From NCBI GenBank assembly GCA_963791885.1, contig CAWBUL010000004.1:434001-498000 (forward strand): a stretch of 64,000 bases of DNA. Direction: 5' to 3'. This document shows positions 44,368 to 53,800 of the stretch, piece after piece. Positions within the stretch are counted from its first letter, which is position 1, and each line of letters opens with the position of its first letter. Under the pieces are notes generated by a model that did not search any database, had not been told where the DNA came from, and worked only from the letters and a program-made list of their open reading frames with translations. Made by a program: the position numbers and the translations under genes. Source of the stretch: CAVSUZ01 sp963791885. GTDB taxonomy: Bacteria > Pseudomonadota > Alphaproteobacteria > Acetobacterales > Acetobacteraceae.

Positions 44368-45504
44368 GTGCTCTGACTCATACGGACGATGCAGGCAATC
44401 TTTCGAGCTTGGCAAGGATTGAGGCGGTGGCTGCGGTCCAGACGAATGGGCGTGGTTCTGCATTTCGCTCAGCGAGGTAAGTCTTAATGGCAGCCTGCAG
44501 GCTGACGAGGGAGTGGAAGCTGCCGCGCCGGATGCGTTGTCGGGTAAGAGCGGAGAAGAAGGTCTCCACCGCGTTCAGCCATGACCCGGAGGTTGGCGTG
44601 AAGTGGAAGGTCCATCGGTCATGGCGTGCCAGCCAGGCCTGTACCTTTCGGTGCCGGTGGGTGGCGTAGTTGTCGACGACCGCATGGACCAACTTGCCGG
44701 ACGGCACCTCGCGTTCGACGGCATTGAGGAAGCGGATGAACTCCTCGTGCCGGTGTCGCTGCATGCAGCGACCGATCACCGTACCCTTCAGCACGTTCAA
44801 TGCGGCGAACAACGTCGTCGTTCCATGGCGTTTGTAGTCGTGGGTCATGGTGCCGCAGCGGCCGGGTTTCAGCGGCAGTCCAGGCTGGGTACGGTCGAGC
44901 GCCTGGATTTGGCTCTTTTCGTCGATCGACAGCACCACCGCATGGGCGGGCGGATCGAGATAAAGGCCGATGATATCCGCCATTTTCTCAGCGAACTGCG
45001 GATCACGCGAGCGCTTGAAGCTGCGCACGCGGTGCGGCTGGAGTTGGTGCGCCGCCCAGATGCGCTGCACCGAGCGCAGAGACATGGCGGTGGCGTTTGC
45101 CATGGCTCGCCCGGTCCAATACGTGGTCCCAGGGGGCGGCTCGCCACACGTGAGCGCCACGACGTGCGCCACTTTATCGGCCGGGATCGGTCGTTTGCCG
45201 GGCTTGCGCGTCTTGTCACGCAGCAACCCGTCGGGACCTTCCTCGACAAAACGCTGCTGCCAGCGCCAGACCATGGGGCGGCTGACGCTGATCTCTTTCG
45301 CCACATGTTGCACCGGCCGACCACTGGCCGAGGCCAGAACGACTTGGCTCGCTCGATGTATTTGCCCGCTCGGTTGCGATCCGATGCTATTGCCTTAAGC
45401 CGCTTCCTGTCTGCCGCGCTCAACAACACGCATACTGTCTGTGCCATGCTCACAGAATCGCATGGCAACCGCATGTTGTGAATCGATAGAATGCGTCAGA
45501 GCAC
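44368..45504 (-). mobile_element. IS630-family insertion sequence
   Basis: 1137 bases. Ends are perfect inverted repeats GTGCTCTGAC (44368-44377) and GTCAGAGCAC (45495-45504), flanked on both sides by TA (44366-44367 and 45505-45506), the IS630 target duplication; the flanks extend to CTAG. Inserted in the DUF3800 gene. Its transposase has a frameshift. Confidence 0.92.
44378..45447 (-). pseudogene. IS630 transposase, frameshifted
   Basis: N terminus MAQTVCVLLSAADRKRLKAI from ATG 45447 runs to KYIERAK, then the frame must shift by one base to continue VVLASASGRPVQHVAKEI (near 45343). The rest is intact: HTH (MVWRWQQRFVEEGPDGLL), Asp in LSIDEKSQIQALDR, Asp in HAVVDNYATH and Glu in SWLNAVETFFSAL. 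The shift site (GCCAAGTCG) is not slippery, so it is a mutation, not programmed. Downstream part alone would start at 45313. Confidence 0.85.
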
Positions 45505-45673
45505 TAGCCGGTCGGGTGCAGCCTTGGATAGCTTGAAGTTTGCGCCGAGCCGAGGCCAACCACCCCTACAAGCTGCAGACCTCTGGGCAAATGAAGCCTT
45601 CCACTACTGGCTGGATACAATCAGCTCGGCCAGTCCGCCTTATCAATTCATACCCTTGCGTCCCGCGCTGAAT

Positions 45674-47237
45674 AGTCGTCCGTGAAGAACCCTGATCGGG
45701 TTGCGTGACCGACGTACACGGTCAGGATCGAACTGCTCGCAGAGCCGGTTCGCCCGAGAGAGCGAGCAAGAACCAACGCAAAAGCACCGCCAGCCAGGCC
45801 AGCAGCAACCGGAAGTTGTACCCAACTGCGGCCAGCACCGCATTAACCGCATCGCCGGCTGGTTTGGCGAGATAGTTGCGGCCCATGCGATGCTCGGCCT
45901 TGAGATGACCGATCACCGGCTCGACCGCAGCTCTCCGTCGCAGCGCCCGCTTGATGGTCTGCGTGACGCCACGCTTCTGTCCCGCGGTGAACACCCGCAG
46001 CCCAGGCGCGCTCGGTGCATTGTGACCGCGATAGCCCGCATCAGCGATCACCTGTGTCAGTGAGACGCCGATCTGCTGCGTGATTGCCGGAATGACGCTC
46101 GCCAGCGTGTGCCCGTCATAGGGGTTGCCCGGCAGTGCCGCGACATGCGCGACGAACTGCCCGCCTTTGGACCGGTTCAGCGTGGTCGCCACCGAGACCT
46201 TGACGCCAAATTCGTATGGCCGATGCGCCTTGCCCTTGCCGATACACGCCACTTCCGGTGCGTGCAGGCTGTAGATCTTCGGACCGCGCTGACGCTGCTT
46301 CTGTGATCGCACCTGGCTGGCGAGGGAGAGCAGCCGGGCGAAGATCGCGCGCAGTTCGGCATTGCCGGCGATCTTGCGCACGATATCGCGGATCACCCGG
46401 CCCAGTTGGGTGCGCAGCGTCCGCAGCATTCGGTTGGCGCGCTTGAACTGCTTGGCATGCGCATAGCGCTGATGGCGGATCAGCGCGATCTTGCCGAGCC
46501 TTGTGTAGGACTGGCGCAATCTGACGCCGTGTCTGTGTGCCAGCCGTACCAGCAGCTCGCGCGCGCGGTGCAGCAGCTTCGCATCGGTCGGGAAGGCGAT
46601 CGCTTTGGGCTGCACCGTCGTGTCCACGATAACGCGGGTGAAGTCTGCGGGCTTGGCGGCGCCCATCCGGGTAGCGGCATGCAGGCTCTCCTGCAACAGC
46701 GCCTTCAGCTTCTCTTCCCCCATGCGCTGGCGCCAACGGGTCAGCGAGGAGCGATCGAATGGCAGGCGATGGCAGAAAAACGCCTCACCGCACAGCCGCT
46801 GATAATACGGGTTCTCCAGCCAGCGTTCGCACAGCGCCTCATCGGAGAGGCTGTGCATGTGCTTGATGATGGCGAGACCGGCCATCAGACGTGTCGGCAG
46901 CGGCGGTCGTCCGGGCGTGTCGGTGTAGCTCGCGCCGAGCCGGTCTTCGAGGAACCGCCAGTCGATGGTGGCGGCGAGCTTCGAGAGCGGATGGTGCAGG
47001 TCGACGATCTGATCGAGCCGTGAGCGCAGCAGATCGCGCTGACCGCTGTCACGCCGTTCCCTGGGACGCATCGGTGTTGCTCCGTGCCGGATTGGGCAGA
47101 GCGAATCACACCCGCTCGCGTCGGCGCAATTTGCAAGCAATCGCGGTTCGCCGCGCCGATTTCTGGCAAATGCGGTTATTTGCGCGGGGCGGAAAGACGT
47201 TGCCGCTCAATGGGTTCCGAATAGTTCACGGACGACT
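45674..47237 (-). mobile_element. IS5-family insertion sequence with 4-bp target duplication
   Basis: About 1564 bases. Inverted ends AGTCGTCCGTGAA (45674-45686) and TTCACGGACGACT (47225-47237), flanked by a GAAT direct duplication (45670-45673 and 47238-47241). Lies in the last third of the DUF3800 gene. Carries one intact transposase gene. Confidence 0.92.
45722..47071 (-). CDS. IS5-family transposase
   Basis: DDE transposase, about 449 residues from ATG 47071 (MRPRERRDSGQRDLLRSRLD); an upstream in-frame ATG exists. DUF772-like N half (LSDEALCERWLENPYYQRLC; RSSLTRWRQRMGEE), first Asp in RVIVDTTVQPKAI, KIYSLHAPEVACIGKGKAH and KVSVATTLNRSKGGQF, second Asp in QVIADAGYRGH and Glu in AVEPVIGHLKAEHRMGRNYL. 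Intact and probably active. Confidence 0.93.
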   Translation of the reverse strand: MRPRERRDSGQRDLLRSRLDQIVDLHHPLSKLAATIDWRFLEDRLGASYTDTPGRPPLPTRLMAGLAIIKHMHSLSDEALCERWLENPYYQRLCGEAFFCHRLPFDRSSLTRWRQRMGEEKLKALLQESLHAATRMGAAKPADFTRVIVDTTVQPKAIAFPTDAKLLHRARELLVRLAHRHGVRLRQSYTRLGKIALIRHQRYAHAKQFKRANRMLRTLRTQLGRVIRDIVRKIAGNAELRAIFARLLSLASQVRSQKQRQRGPKIYSLHAPEVACIGKGKAHRPYEFGVKVSVATTLNRSKGGQFVAHVAALPGNPYDGHTLASVIPAITQQIGVSLTQVIADAGYRGHNAPSAPGLRVFTAGQKRGVTQTIKRALRRRAAVEPVIGHLKAEHRMGRNYLAKPAGDAVNAVLAAVGYNFRLLLAWLAVLLRWFLLALSGEPALRAVRS

Positions 47238-47319
47238 GAATATCCTTTGGCGCCGAGCCGATTTTTCGCTTCCCCGTCTCTTCGGGATGGACGGTCTACG
47301 CAATGCGATACAGAAGTTC

Positions 47320-47390
47320 GTCCCATGACTTTCTGACGATGCCCCTTTTCAGTGCTTCTGCTGCTGTCGCCGCAGAAGTCGTCATGGGAC
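47320..47390. repeat. Imperfect 20-bp inverted repeat after the DUF3800 gene
   Basis: GTCCCATGAC (47320-47329, covering the DUF3800 stop codon) pairs with GTCATGGGAC (47381-47390). Inner parts TTTCTG and GAAG extend the pairing. Could be the DUF3800 terminator or the tip of a small mobile element. Confidence 0.4.
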
Positions 47391-47530
47391 ACCGATCTCG
47401 CGGCGAGGCGAGCACAGGATCGTATGCGACAACCCCACGCACCGGCGAAGGCTGGCAGGCGTGCCGGCATCGACGCACGCACTGACGCGCCAAGCGGGCC
47501 GACGCTGGCCCGCCGCGAGGGAGCGCCTGC

Positions 47531-47902
47531 TTATCGAACCACGGCCATCGCCGTCTTGGCCGCGGGTGTCGGGCACCGCTGGACCGCCAGCGTTGACAGA
47601 TACTGGTCACGCACATCGAGCGCCTTGCTCTCGGTGCCGGCTGCGCCCTGGAAGTCCATAGCGAACCATACTGGCCAGATGAACACTCCAGCGACGCCGG
47701 CCGCTACGTTCTGCACCACCTTGGCGCCCTTCTCGCGCCCCAGCTCGCCTTGGTGCGCGGTGTTGGCGGCTATCTCGGCAGTGATGGCAGCGCAGTCCAT
47801 CGTTGCGTCTTTCAACTGCACGGTCTGGACCGGGTCGGGTGCCCGTCCGGCGCAGGATGTTAGTGAGATTGCGGCTGTTGCCGCCAGTAGAACTTTTCGC
47901 AT
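47531..47902 (-). CDS. Small lipoprotein of unknown function
   Basis: 123 residues, ATG 47902. MRKVLLAATAAISLTSCAG is a lipoprotein signal with lipobox LTSC (Cys 17). The mature part has one predicted membrane-like stretch NVAAGVAGVFIWPVWFAMD followed by ALDVRDQYLSTLAVQRC, and a DCAAITAEI region seen in small envelope or phage-related proteins. No family assigned. Confidence 0.65.
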   Translation of the reverse strand: MRKVLLAATAAISLTSCAGRAPDPVQTVQLKDATMDCAAITAEIAANTAHQGELGREKGAKVVQNVAAGVAGVFIWPVWFAMDFQGAAGTESKALDVRDQYLSTLAVQRCPTPAAKTAMAVVR

Positions 47903-48718
47903 GATATTCGATCCTCAATTTCGCCGGTGCTTCATTGTCCGTGGAACGGTTTTTCCAGCGGTCTGTGTCAGCCGGTTCTGGTGATGCGGGTGGCTGTGCG
48001 GATCGCTCCGCGCAGCAGGCACGGCGACCGCGGATCGTAGTAGACGCGGTTCGCCTCACGAACTGCGCTGCTTCGCCCGAGTGCCTCCGATGACCAAGCT
48101 CATACGCGTGTAGGGCGTATGAGCGTTACTCATCCTCGTGCACCATCAATATGCGCCGCGTGCAGGGAGGCCCTCAGTCGGGAATAGGCGCAGAAACCGG
48201 GATTGCTTGTTAGCTTAGCGTTTCAGGAGGTGGTGGCATCCTGCAGTCGGGCCGCGCGGTGCTCGTTCGCGCTACAGGGACTGGTGAGCACGTCGGCGCG
48301 GCAGGTGCTAGCGCGGGCGCATAGACCTTGGGACATTCGCGAAACTCTTCTCTGAAGACCTTTGGCAAACAAAATACCGGATCGCGACGGGCGATGAGAC
48401 CATTCGTCCTCCCAGGCGGCATGCATCAAGCTTTCAACGCTCATCTCCGGTAGTGTTGGGACACAGGATGATCGCGTCTGCGTCCTGGCGGCGATCGCGT
48501 CGATATCGTTACGCGGCACGGCATGTGGACGGGCGCGGGCACAACACCGCAGCAGGGCAACGACATCACCGGGAAAAACTTCACCGGGCTTGACGGGGAG
48601 TTGCGGCACGCACGCTGCACACCGACAGGCAGGGCAATGTGGTGCACAGCGAATGTCGATAGTCGCCCATGCAGCCGCGGCTGAGCAGTGCTTGCAAGGC
48701 GCACCAGAAGGCCCAGGA
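47903..48718. other. 816-base stretch with no supported gene
   Basis: Frames open on the minus strand (for example 48223-48864) have no protein-like character, and I reject them. A perfect hairpin GCTCATACGC/GCGTATGAGC with 7-base loop is at 48098-48124. The right part probably holds DNA left from the decay of the glycosylase gene at 48719. Confidence 0.4.
48098..48124. terminator. Perfect 10-bp hairpin
   Basis: GCTCATACGC (48098-48107), loop GTGTAGG, GCGTATGAGC (48115-48124). It lies beyond the start of the lipoprotein gene, in a non-coding stretch. No T run follows, so it may be a protein site or an element remnant instead of a terminator. Confidence 0.35.
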
Positions 48719-49130
48719 TCACCCCGTGAGCGCCGCTGATGTCGGCCAGTGCGCGGGGATTTTGTTCCATCGGTCGGGATAGCGGGCACGCACGAGCGGA
48801 CCGGGATGATCCGAACGCCACACGCTGACATCAGGTGGCGGCTGCGGTCGGATCGTCGTTGCATACACAGAGCAGGCCAGAGCCTTTGCTGTCATCGGTC
48901 ATTGGCCCCGGTTTCTCGAACAGGAACAGCACGCGGCTTTCGATGCCGCCGCTGGCAGGATCGAAGTCTGGCACATACCAACGCGGCCGCTGTGCGCGAA
49001 GCTGGGCGGTGTAATCGAGTAGTGGCGCCATTTGCGCCGGCCGGCGCGCAAGCGCGGCATGCCGGTAGCCGCGCACCCCGGGGTCCCGCATAGAGCGCGG
49101 CTCCAGATCGCGAAGGGGGAAGCGTATCAC
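48719..49130 (-). pseudogene. Uracil-DNA glycosylase family gene with internal deletion
   Basis: The N-terminal 100 residues (from GTG 49130) match the bacterial uracil-DNA glycosylase-like family: MRDPGVRGYRHAALARRPAQ, LLDYTAQLRAQRP, FDPASGGIESRVLFLFEKPG and CNDDPTAAAT. The frame then stops. In another phase the typical family end appears: SDHPGPLVRARYPDRWNK, then IPAHWPTSAALTG and TGA at 48719. The middle (about 100 residues, including the active site) is missing. GTG overlaps the LysR stop. Confidence 0.8.
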
Positions 49131-50069
49131 TCGTCTGCCTCTTGGCTATATTCCCTGGCGAGGCGACCCAGTTCCGCTACCACTACTTCGCGCAGCCACC
49201 GATGCGCGGCGTCGTTGCGGCGCGTCTCATGCCAGATGATGTAAATCGGCACCACAGGTAGTTCGAGTGGAATAGGCAGAACCCGTAAGCCCAGCCGCTC
49301 TTCCATGAGCAGCCCCATGCTTGACGGGAATATGCCCAACAGACCAGTGCTCGCCACGACGGTGGGTATTTCGAGAAGCTCGCTCACGTGCACTGCTACG
49401 CGCAATCCCAGTTTATAGAGTTCTCTAATAGCTTGCGGCGTATGCTCGATGTGACCGCGACGATGCAGGGTCACGATCTCCCGCCGCTGGAAATCCTCCA
49501 TAGTGATACCCGTTTTGAGCGAAGGATCATCACCCCGCACCACCAGCACCAGCTGATCATCGAAAAGCTTCTTGTTAACGAATGGGTCCAGCTCGACCGG
49601 TAGCCAGTCGATCGCTATGTCTACGATGCCATCACGGAGGTTGTCATCAAGGTCAATTGGGAGGGTGACCGTATCGAAGGTCAGCACAATGCCGGGAGCG
49701 ACAGACTGCTGCAGCCCCTCTTAGGGCTAGGGCGTAAAATGGACCCATCGGGTGCGGGATGCTGATACGAAAGTGGCGTTGCGAGTGGGCGGGATCGAAA
49801 CCGCTGGCTTCCACCAGGCTCGCGCGCAAAGCGTCGAGCGCCTGTTTGATAGCCGGAAACATCTCCCTGGCCACGGGCGTCGGAGCCAGACCCTGGGGCG
49901 CTCGGGCGAAGAGATCGTCCCTGCATACATCTCTGAGACGCGACAGGGCGTGGCTGGCAGCAGATTGACTGAGCGCGAGACGATCGGCGGCAGCACTGAC
50001 GCTGCCGTGTTCGTAGATCGCCTCGAAGACCGTCAGCAGGTTGAGATCAATGCTGCGCAGGTTGAACAC
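49127..50069 (-). pseudogene. LysR-family regulator, frameshifted
   Basis: GTG at 50069 with GGAGGCG upstream starts MFNLRSIDLNLLTVFEAIYE; the HTH is GSVSAAADRLALSQSAASHA and PQGLAPTPVAREMFPAIKQA. The frame breaks near 49718, within ALALRGA; the C-terminal domain goes on one phase over: LQQSVAPGIVLTFDTVTLP, RDGIVDIAIDWLPVE, LGIFPSSMGLLMEERLGL and YIIWHETRRND, ending at 49127. NodD/PcaQ-like effector domain (SLTIPLI type). The GGGGCT site suggests a one-base loss. Confidence 0.85.
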
Positions 50070-50194
50070 GGAGCGCCTCCGATTTTGATGTTGGACCGCC
50101 GTTCCGAGTTGACCGGGCGTCCGGCAGGAAGCGTGCGAGCGTGTTGACCTCGATCGGTTTTCCTCTTGGGTTTCTGGTATGGCATCGTAGGCAC

Positions 50195-50452
50195 TCAACA
50201 GCCCCTGGTCGGTTCAACGGGAGGTTCCGTTTTGTGCACATGATCCACGGCGTCGGCTCGCTCTCGGCGCTTTCGATTAGGTTTGGACTGCGCTGATGGG
50301 TCGAGTTCGCGGATGGTCTGTCGGGCCATTGCTCTGATCGCGGCCGCAGATACAGCGCGGCGGCCCTGCGGACTGCTGAAGTCGCGCAACAAACCTTTGG
50401 CCCATTTGAGGCGCTCGCCGGGATCATCGGGTGCAGCGACTATGTCGGTCAT
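50195..50452 (-). CDS. Short hypothetical protein
   Basis: 85 residues from ATG 50452 (MTDIVAAPDDPGERLKWAKG), preceded by TTGGAG. Helical and basic, with LLRDFSSPQGRRAVSAAAIR and a charged tail KPNRKRRERADAVDHVH. No domain recognised. It follows the HsdR remnant and could have been part of that system's operon. Confidence 0.45.
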   Translation of the reverse strand: MTDIVAAPDDPGERLKWAKGLLRDFSSPQGRRAVSAAAIRAMARQTIRELDPSAQSKPNRKRRERADAVDHVHKTEPPVEPTRGC

Positions 50453-50505
50453 CGTGTAACTCCAAGAGGAGATGGCGCTGATGCATCCATCGGGAGAGAT
50501 GACGG

Positions 50506-50852
50506 CTAGTGCACTGTCGCGGTCATCCCCGCCGATCCCGTGGCGTAGCGAGACAGCACAAACTGCCATGTCGCTTCCACCTTTTCGTCCCACACGTCCT
50601 GCGGATAGGGGTCTTCAGGGAGGGAGTTCAGAACAACCTCGATCGTCGAGCGGACGACCGAGCGAGGTTGTTGCCGATCACGCCAGTGGAAGACCTGCAT
50701 GGCCTCCTGCAGTTTTGTCAGCAGTTCCTTTGCGACCTTCTTGACAGCGGTTTCCTGCGCCTTCGTCAGTTTGGGTTCCAGCGGGTCAAAACATCGAAGA
50801 TCGCCAGCTCATCATCCGATAGCCCCTCGCGAGCGGCATTTGCCTCTTACTG
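50506..50852 (-). pseudogene. C-terminal remnant of type I restriction enzyme subunit HsdR
   Basis: Reads EANAAREGLSDDELAIFDVL, then after a one-base shift EPKLTKAQETAVKKVAKELL, TKLQEAMQVFHWRDRQQPRS and VVRSTIEVVLNSLPEDPYPQ, ending in CTA 50506. The order FDxLT/PEPKLTKAQE/VKKVAKELL/W-RxRQQ-R/VRxTIE matches the HsdR C terminus (DUF3387 region). The large N-terminal nuclease and helicase parts are gone; the 3' end of the autotransporter gene now lies at 50872. Confidence 0.8.
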
Positions 50853-50871
50853 TGTAGTGATAAGCCTGGAC

Positions 50872-53800
50872 TTACCGGATGACGATCTCGACCCGCCTGT
50901 TCTGTGGTTCGCGCACACCTGGACCGGTGGGCACGAGCAGATGGGTTTCCCCGAAACCCTGGATGGCGATGGCGCTCCGCGGCACACCATCGCGCACCAG
51001 CTCGGCGGCCACCGCTTGGGCGCGGCGCAGTGAGAGGCCTTGGTTGTAGCGGGGCGTGCCGGACGTATCGGTATAGCCGTTGACCTGGATGCGGGTGAGT
51101 TGCACGCGGGTGGACGCTGCCGCGGCCTCAGCGATGATCTGCCGCGCTCGGTCGGTGAGGTCAGCACGATCCCAGTCGAAGAATACCAGATAAGTGCGGA
51201 CTATTGCCGGCGCCGGAGCCGCCGTGGGAACCGCCGCAACGGCGACTGCGACGGCGCCGAAGGTGAAGCGCAGGCCGCCGTTAAACGACCAGCCGCGGAA
51301 GCCGCCGTCGTTGCCGACATTCTGCTGCCAGGCGACGTCGCCGTAGACGGAGAGGTTCCGGGTCAGGGTGCCGGTGATGCCGCCGCCAACCTGCAAGGCA
51401 GTGCCGAAACGCCCGGTGCCAAAGCCGACATTGCTGAGCTCGACGTTATTCCCGCCACCGATCCCCTGCAGCACGTTGGCCTCCAGGTAGGGCGTGAGGA
51501 GCCTCCCGTCCGGTCCGGTGAATGACCGGATCAGTCGCGCCCCCCCACGGAATACGCCCTGGTCCGGGCTGCCCAGATCGACGTTGATCCCATCGACGTC
51601 GGTCCGTTGCGGGAAATTCAGGTGCTGGTAGACCAGTTGAACCTCCGGTTCGAGCGACAGGCGCTGCCAGCCGAGCGGGATCGGGTAGCCGGCTTCCAGA
51701 GAGGCGGCGATCGACGTGCCATTGAACCCGGCCGTTTGTCCGCGGTTGGGGGTGCTGACCGCGCCGTCGAACATGCCGCCCATAATGATCGCGTCCACAT
51801 ACCAGCCTTGCTGCGATTGCCAGGTGATGGTGCCAGCCAGCGTGTCGGTGTTGAACAGGCCCTTGCTCTGGCCGTCGATCGCGCTCGGCTGGTACCACAG
51901 CCGCCCGAGCGTTCCGTCCAGACCAAGACGTAGTGTGCCGGCGGCGTTGTTGGCGGCGATCCAGTTGCCGCCAAGCTGGGTGCCCGCATAGTCCCCCGAC
52001 GAGTTGAAGCCGAACGCGGTGAAGCTGCGGTCCGAGGTGTAGTTAAAGGTCGTCCCAAAGCCGCGCAGGAAGACCTCGCCCTGCGGGTTGAGGCCGAGGA
52101 TCTGGTCGTCGTGGATTTCGCCCAGCCGGCGGTGCAGGCTGTCAAGGTCTTGGAAGCCGGCGTTGAACAGGGCGGTCGGCGCGGTCAGGTAGGCCGGCAC
52201 CTGCGGCGCCACTTCGGGACGCACATCCGGCGGCAACGGGGGCGCCGGCGGCCCGGGCTCCGGCAGGGGATCAGGTGGCGGCGGGGGTGTTGGCGTTGTC
52301 GGTATTGGTGGTTCCGGCTGCGGCGGCTCTGGGCCTCCCGGAGACACGTAAACAGTTTGCAGTCGATAATCCCAGTTGCCGGCGCCAACCAGCGATTGCG
52401 CGGGCTCGGCATTGCCGTTGGGCGAACCGGGGCCGTAGGCATAGAGGTTATACTGGAAGGGCGTGCCGCCGGTGACATAGCCACCGGGCAGGGTGAAGGC
52501 GCCAGGGGTGGACATGCCCGCGACCTGCACGACGGAGATGCCGTCGGCGGGATCCGGTATGCCTGTGAAAGACGTGATCGCCCCGGAACCGCCTGCATTA
52601 ACGATGCGCACGCTGGTCGTGCCGCTCGCATTGCCCAGCACCAACAACCGGTCGGTGAACTGGTTCGATAGCGCGCCGCCGGCGTTCAGCACGGTGCTCA
52701 CAAGCAATGTCCCACTCGCGCCGGCCGCGTAATTGCCGCGGACGAGCAAAACATTGCCGACGGCCGGATCAGGCGTCAGAGCGACGAGGTTCTGGTTCAG
52801 CAGATCGCCGTTGATGGTGAACGTGCCGGCCGCTGCGGTCGCGAACCCGGGCGTCGCGTTACCCGCGGCCACCGTGCCGTTGTTGGTGACTGATCCGGTG
52901 ACGCTGCCGTAGCCCCCCAACGTGGCGCCCGGCGCCACGGAGATCGATCCGCCGCCTGATAGGGCGGCGGCAGGATGGTCGGGGTCGCCGACGACAAGCG
53001 TGCCGGCATTAACGGTCGTGACGCCCGCATAGGGATTGTCCGCATTGAGGATCGTCACACCAGGACCGATCTGGGCGACCGACCCGATACCGGAGATCAC
53101 GCCGGGGAAGGTCACGACGTCACTGCGGTCGAAGGCCAATGTGCCGTTGTCGGTGACATCGCCGAGGATGCTGCCGGACGTGCCGCCATTCCCGAGCTGC
53201 AAGGTCCCGAGCGAGATCGCTGTGCCCCCGGTGTAGGTGTTGTCGGCTGTCAGGATCGTGGTGCCGGGGCCGATCTGTGCCACGCTGCCGGTGCCAGAGA
53301 TCACTCCCGCGAAGGTCACCGCGTCGCTGCGATTGAAGGCCAGTGTACCGTTATCGGTGACGTCGCCGACAATACTGCCAGAGGTGCCGCCGTTGCCGAG
53401 CTGCAATGTGCCGAGCGAGATCGTCGTCCCGCCGGCGTAGGTGCTGTCGGCGGTGAGGATCGTGGTGCCGGGGCCGATCTGCGTCACGTTACCCGTGCCA
53501 GAGATCAGGCCTGGGAAGGTCACGACGTCGCTGCGATTGAAGGCCAAGGTGCCGTTGTCGGAGACGTCGCCGAGGATGCTGCCGGTGGTGCCGCCGTTGC
53601 CGAGCTGCAAGGTGCCGAGCGAGACCGTGGTGCCACCGGTATAGGTATTGTCGTTTGCCAGAAGGAGAGTGCCGGCGCCCGCCTTGGTAAGCCCGCCCGT
53701 GCCCAGCATCACTTGGCTGATGGTGGTTGTGAAGCCGTTGGTGTCAAACGTACCGCCGCCGGCAAACCCGCCACTCGCGGCATTCAGCGTGATCACTCGT

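Larger units (their letters stand above)
43782..47328 (+). pseudogene. DUF3800 protein gene split in three by two insertion sequences
   Basis: Pieces 43782-44367, 45507-45673 and 47242-47328 join into one frame of about 279 residues when both IS elements and one copy of each target duplication are removed. Piece 1 has the DUF3800 start GYFDDTGTHKGSSVTAAAGM and ends AYKASS; piece 2 reads RSGAALDSLKFAPSRG and PPLQAADLWANEAFHYWLD (the DUF3800 C-terminal motif); piece 3 reads ILWRRADFSLPRLFGMDG and ends QKFVP. No other damage is visible, so inactivation is recent. DUF3800 is often found near toxin-antitoxin and defence genes; activity unknown (RNase H-like fold). Start overlaps the antitoxin end and is uncertain. 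Confidence 0.88.

Noticed and set aside
48223..48864. 213-residue minus-strand frame
   Set aside because: Cys/Arg/Pro-rich shadow sequence; the glycosylase remnant explains part of it in a different phase.
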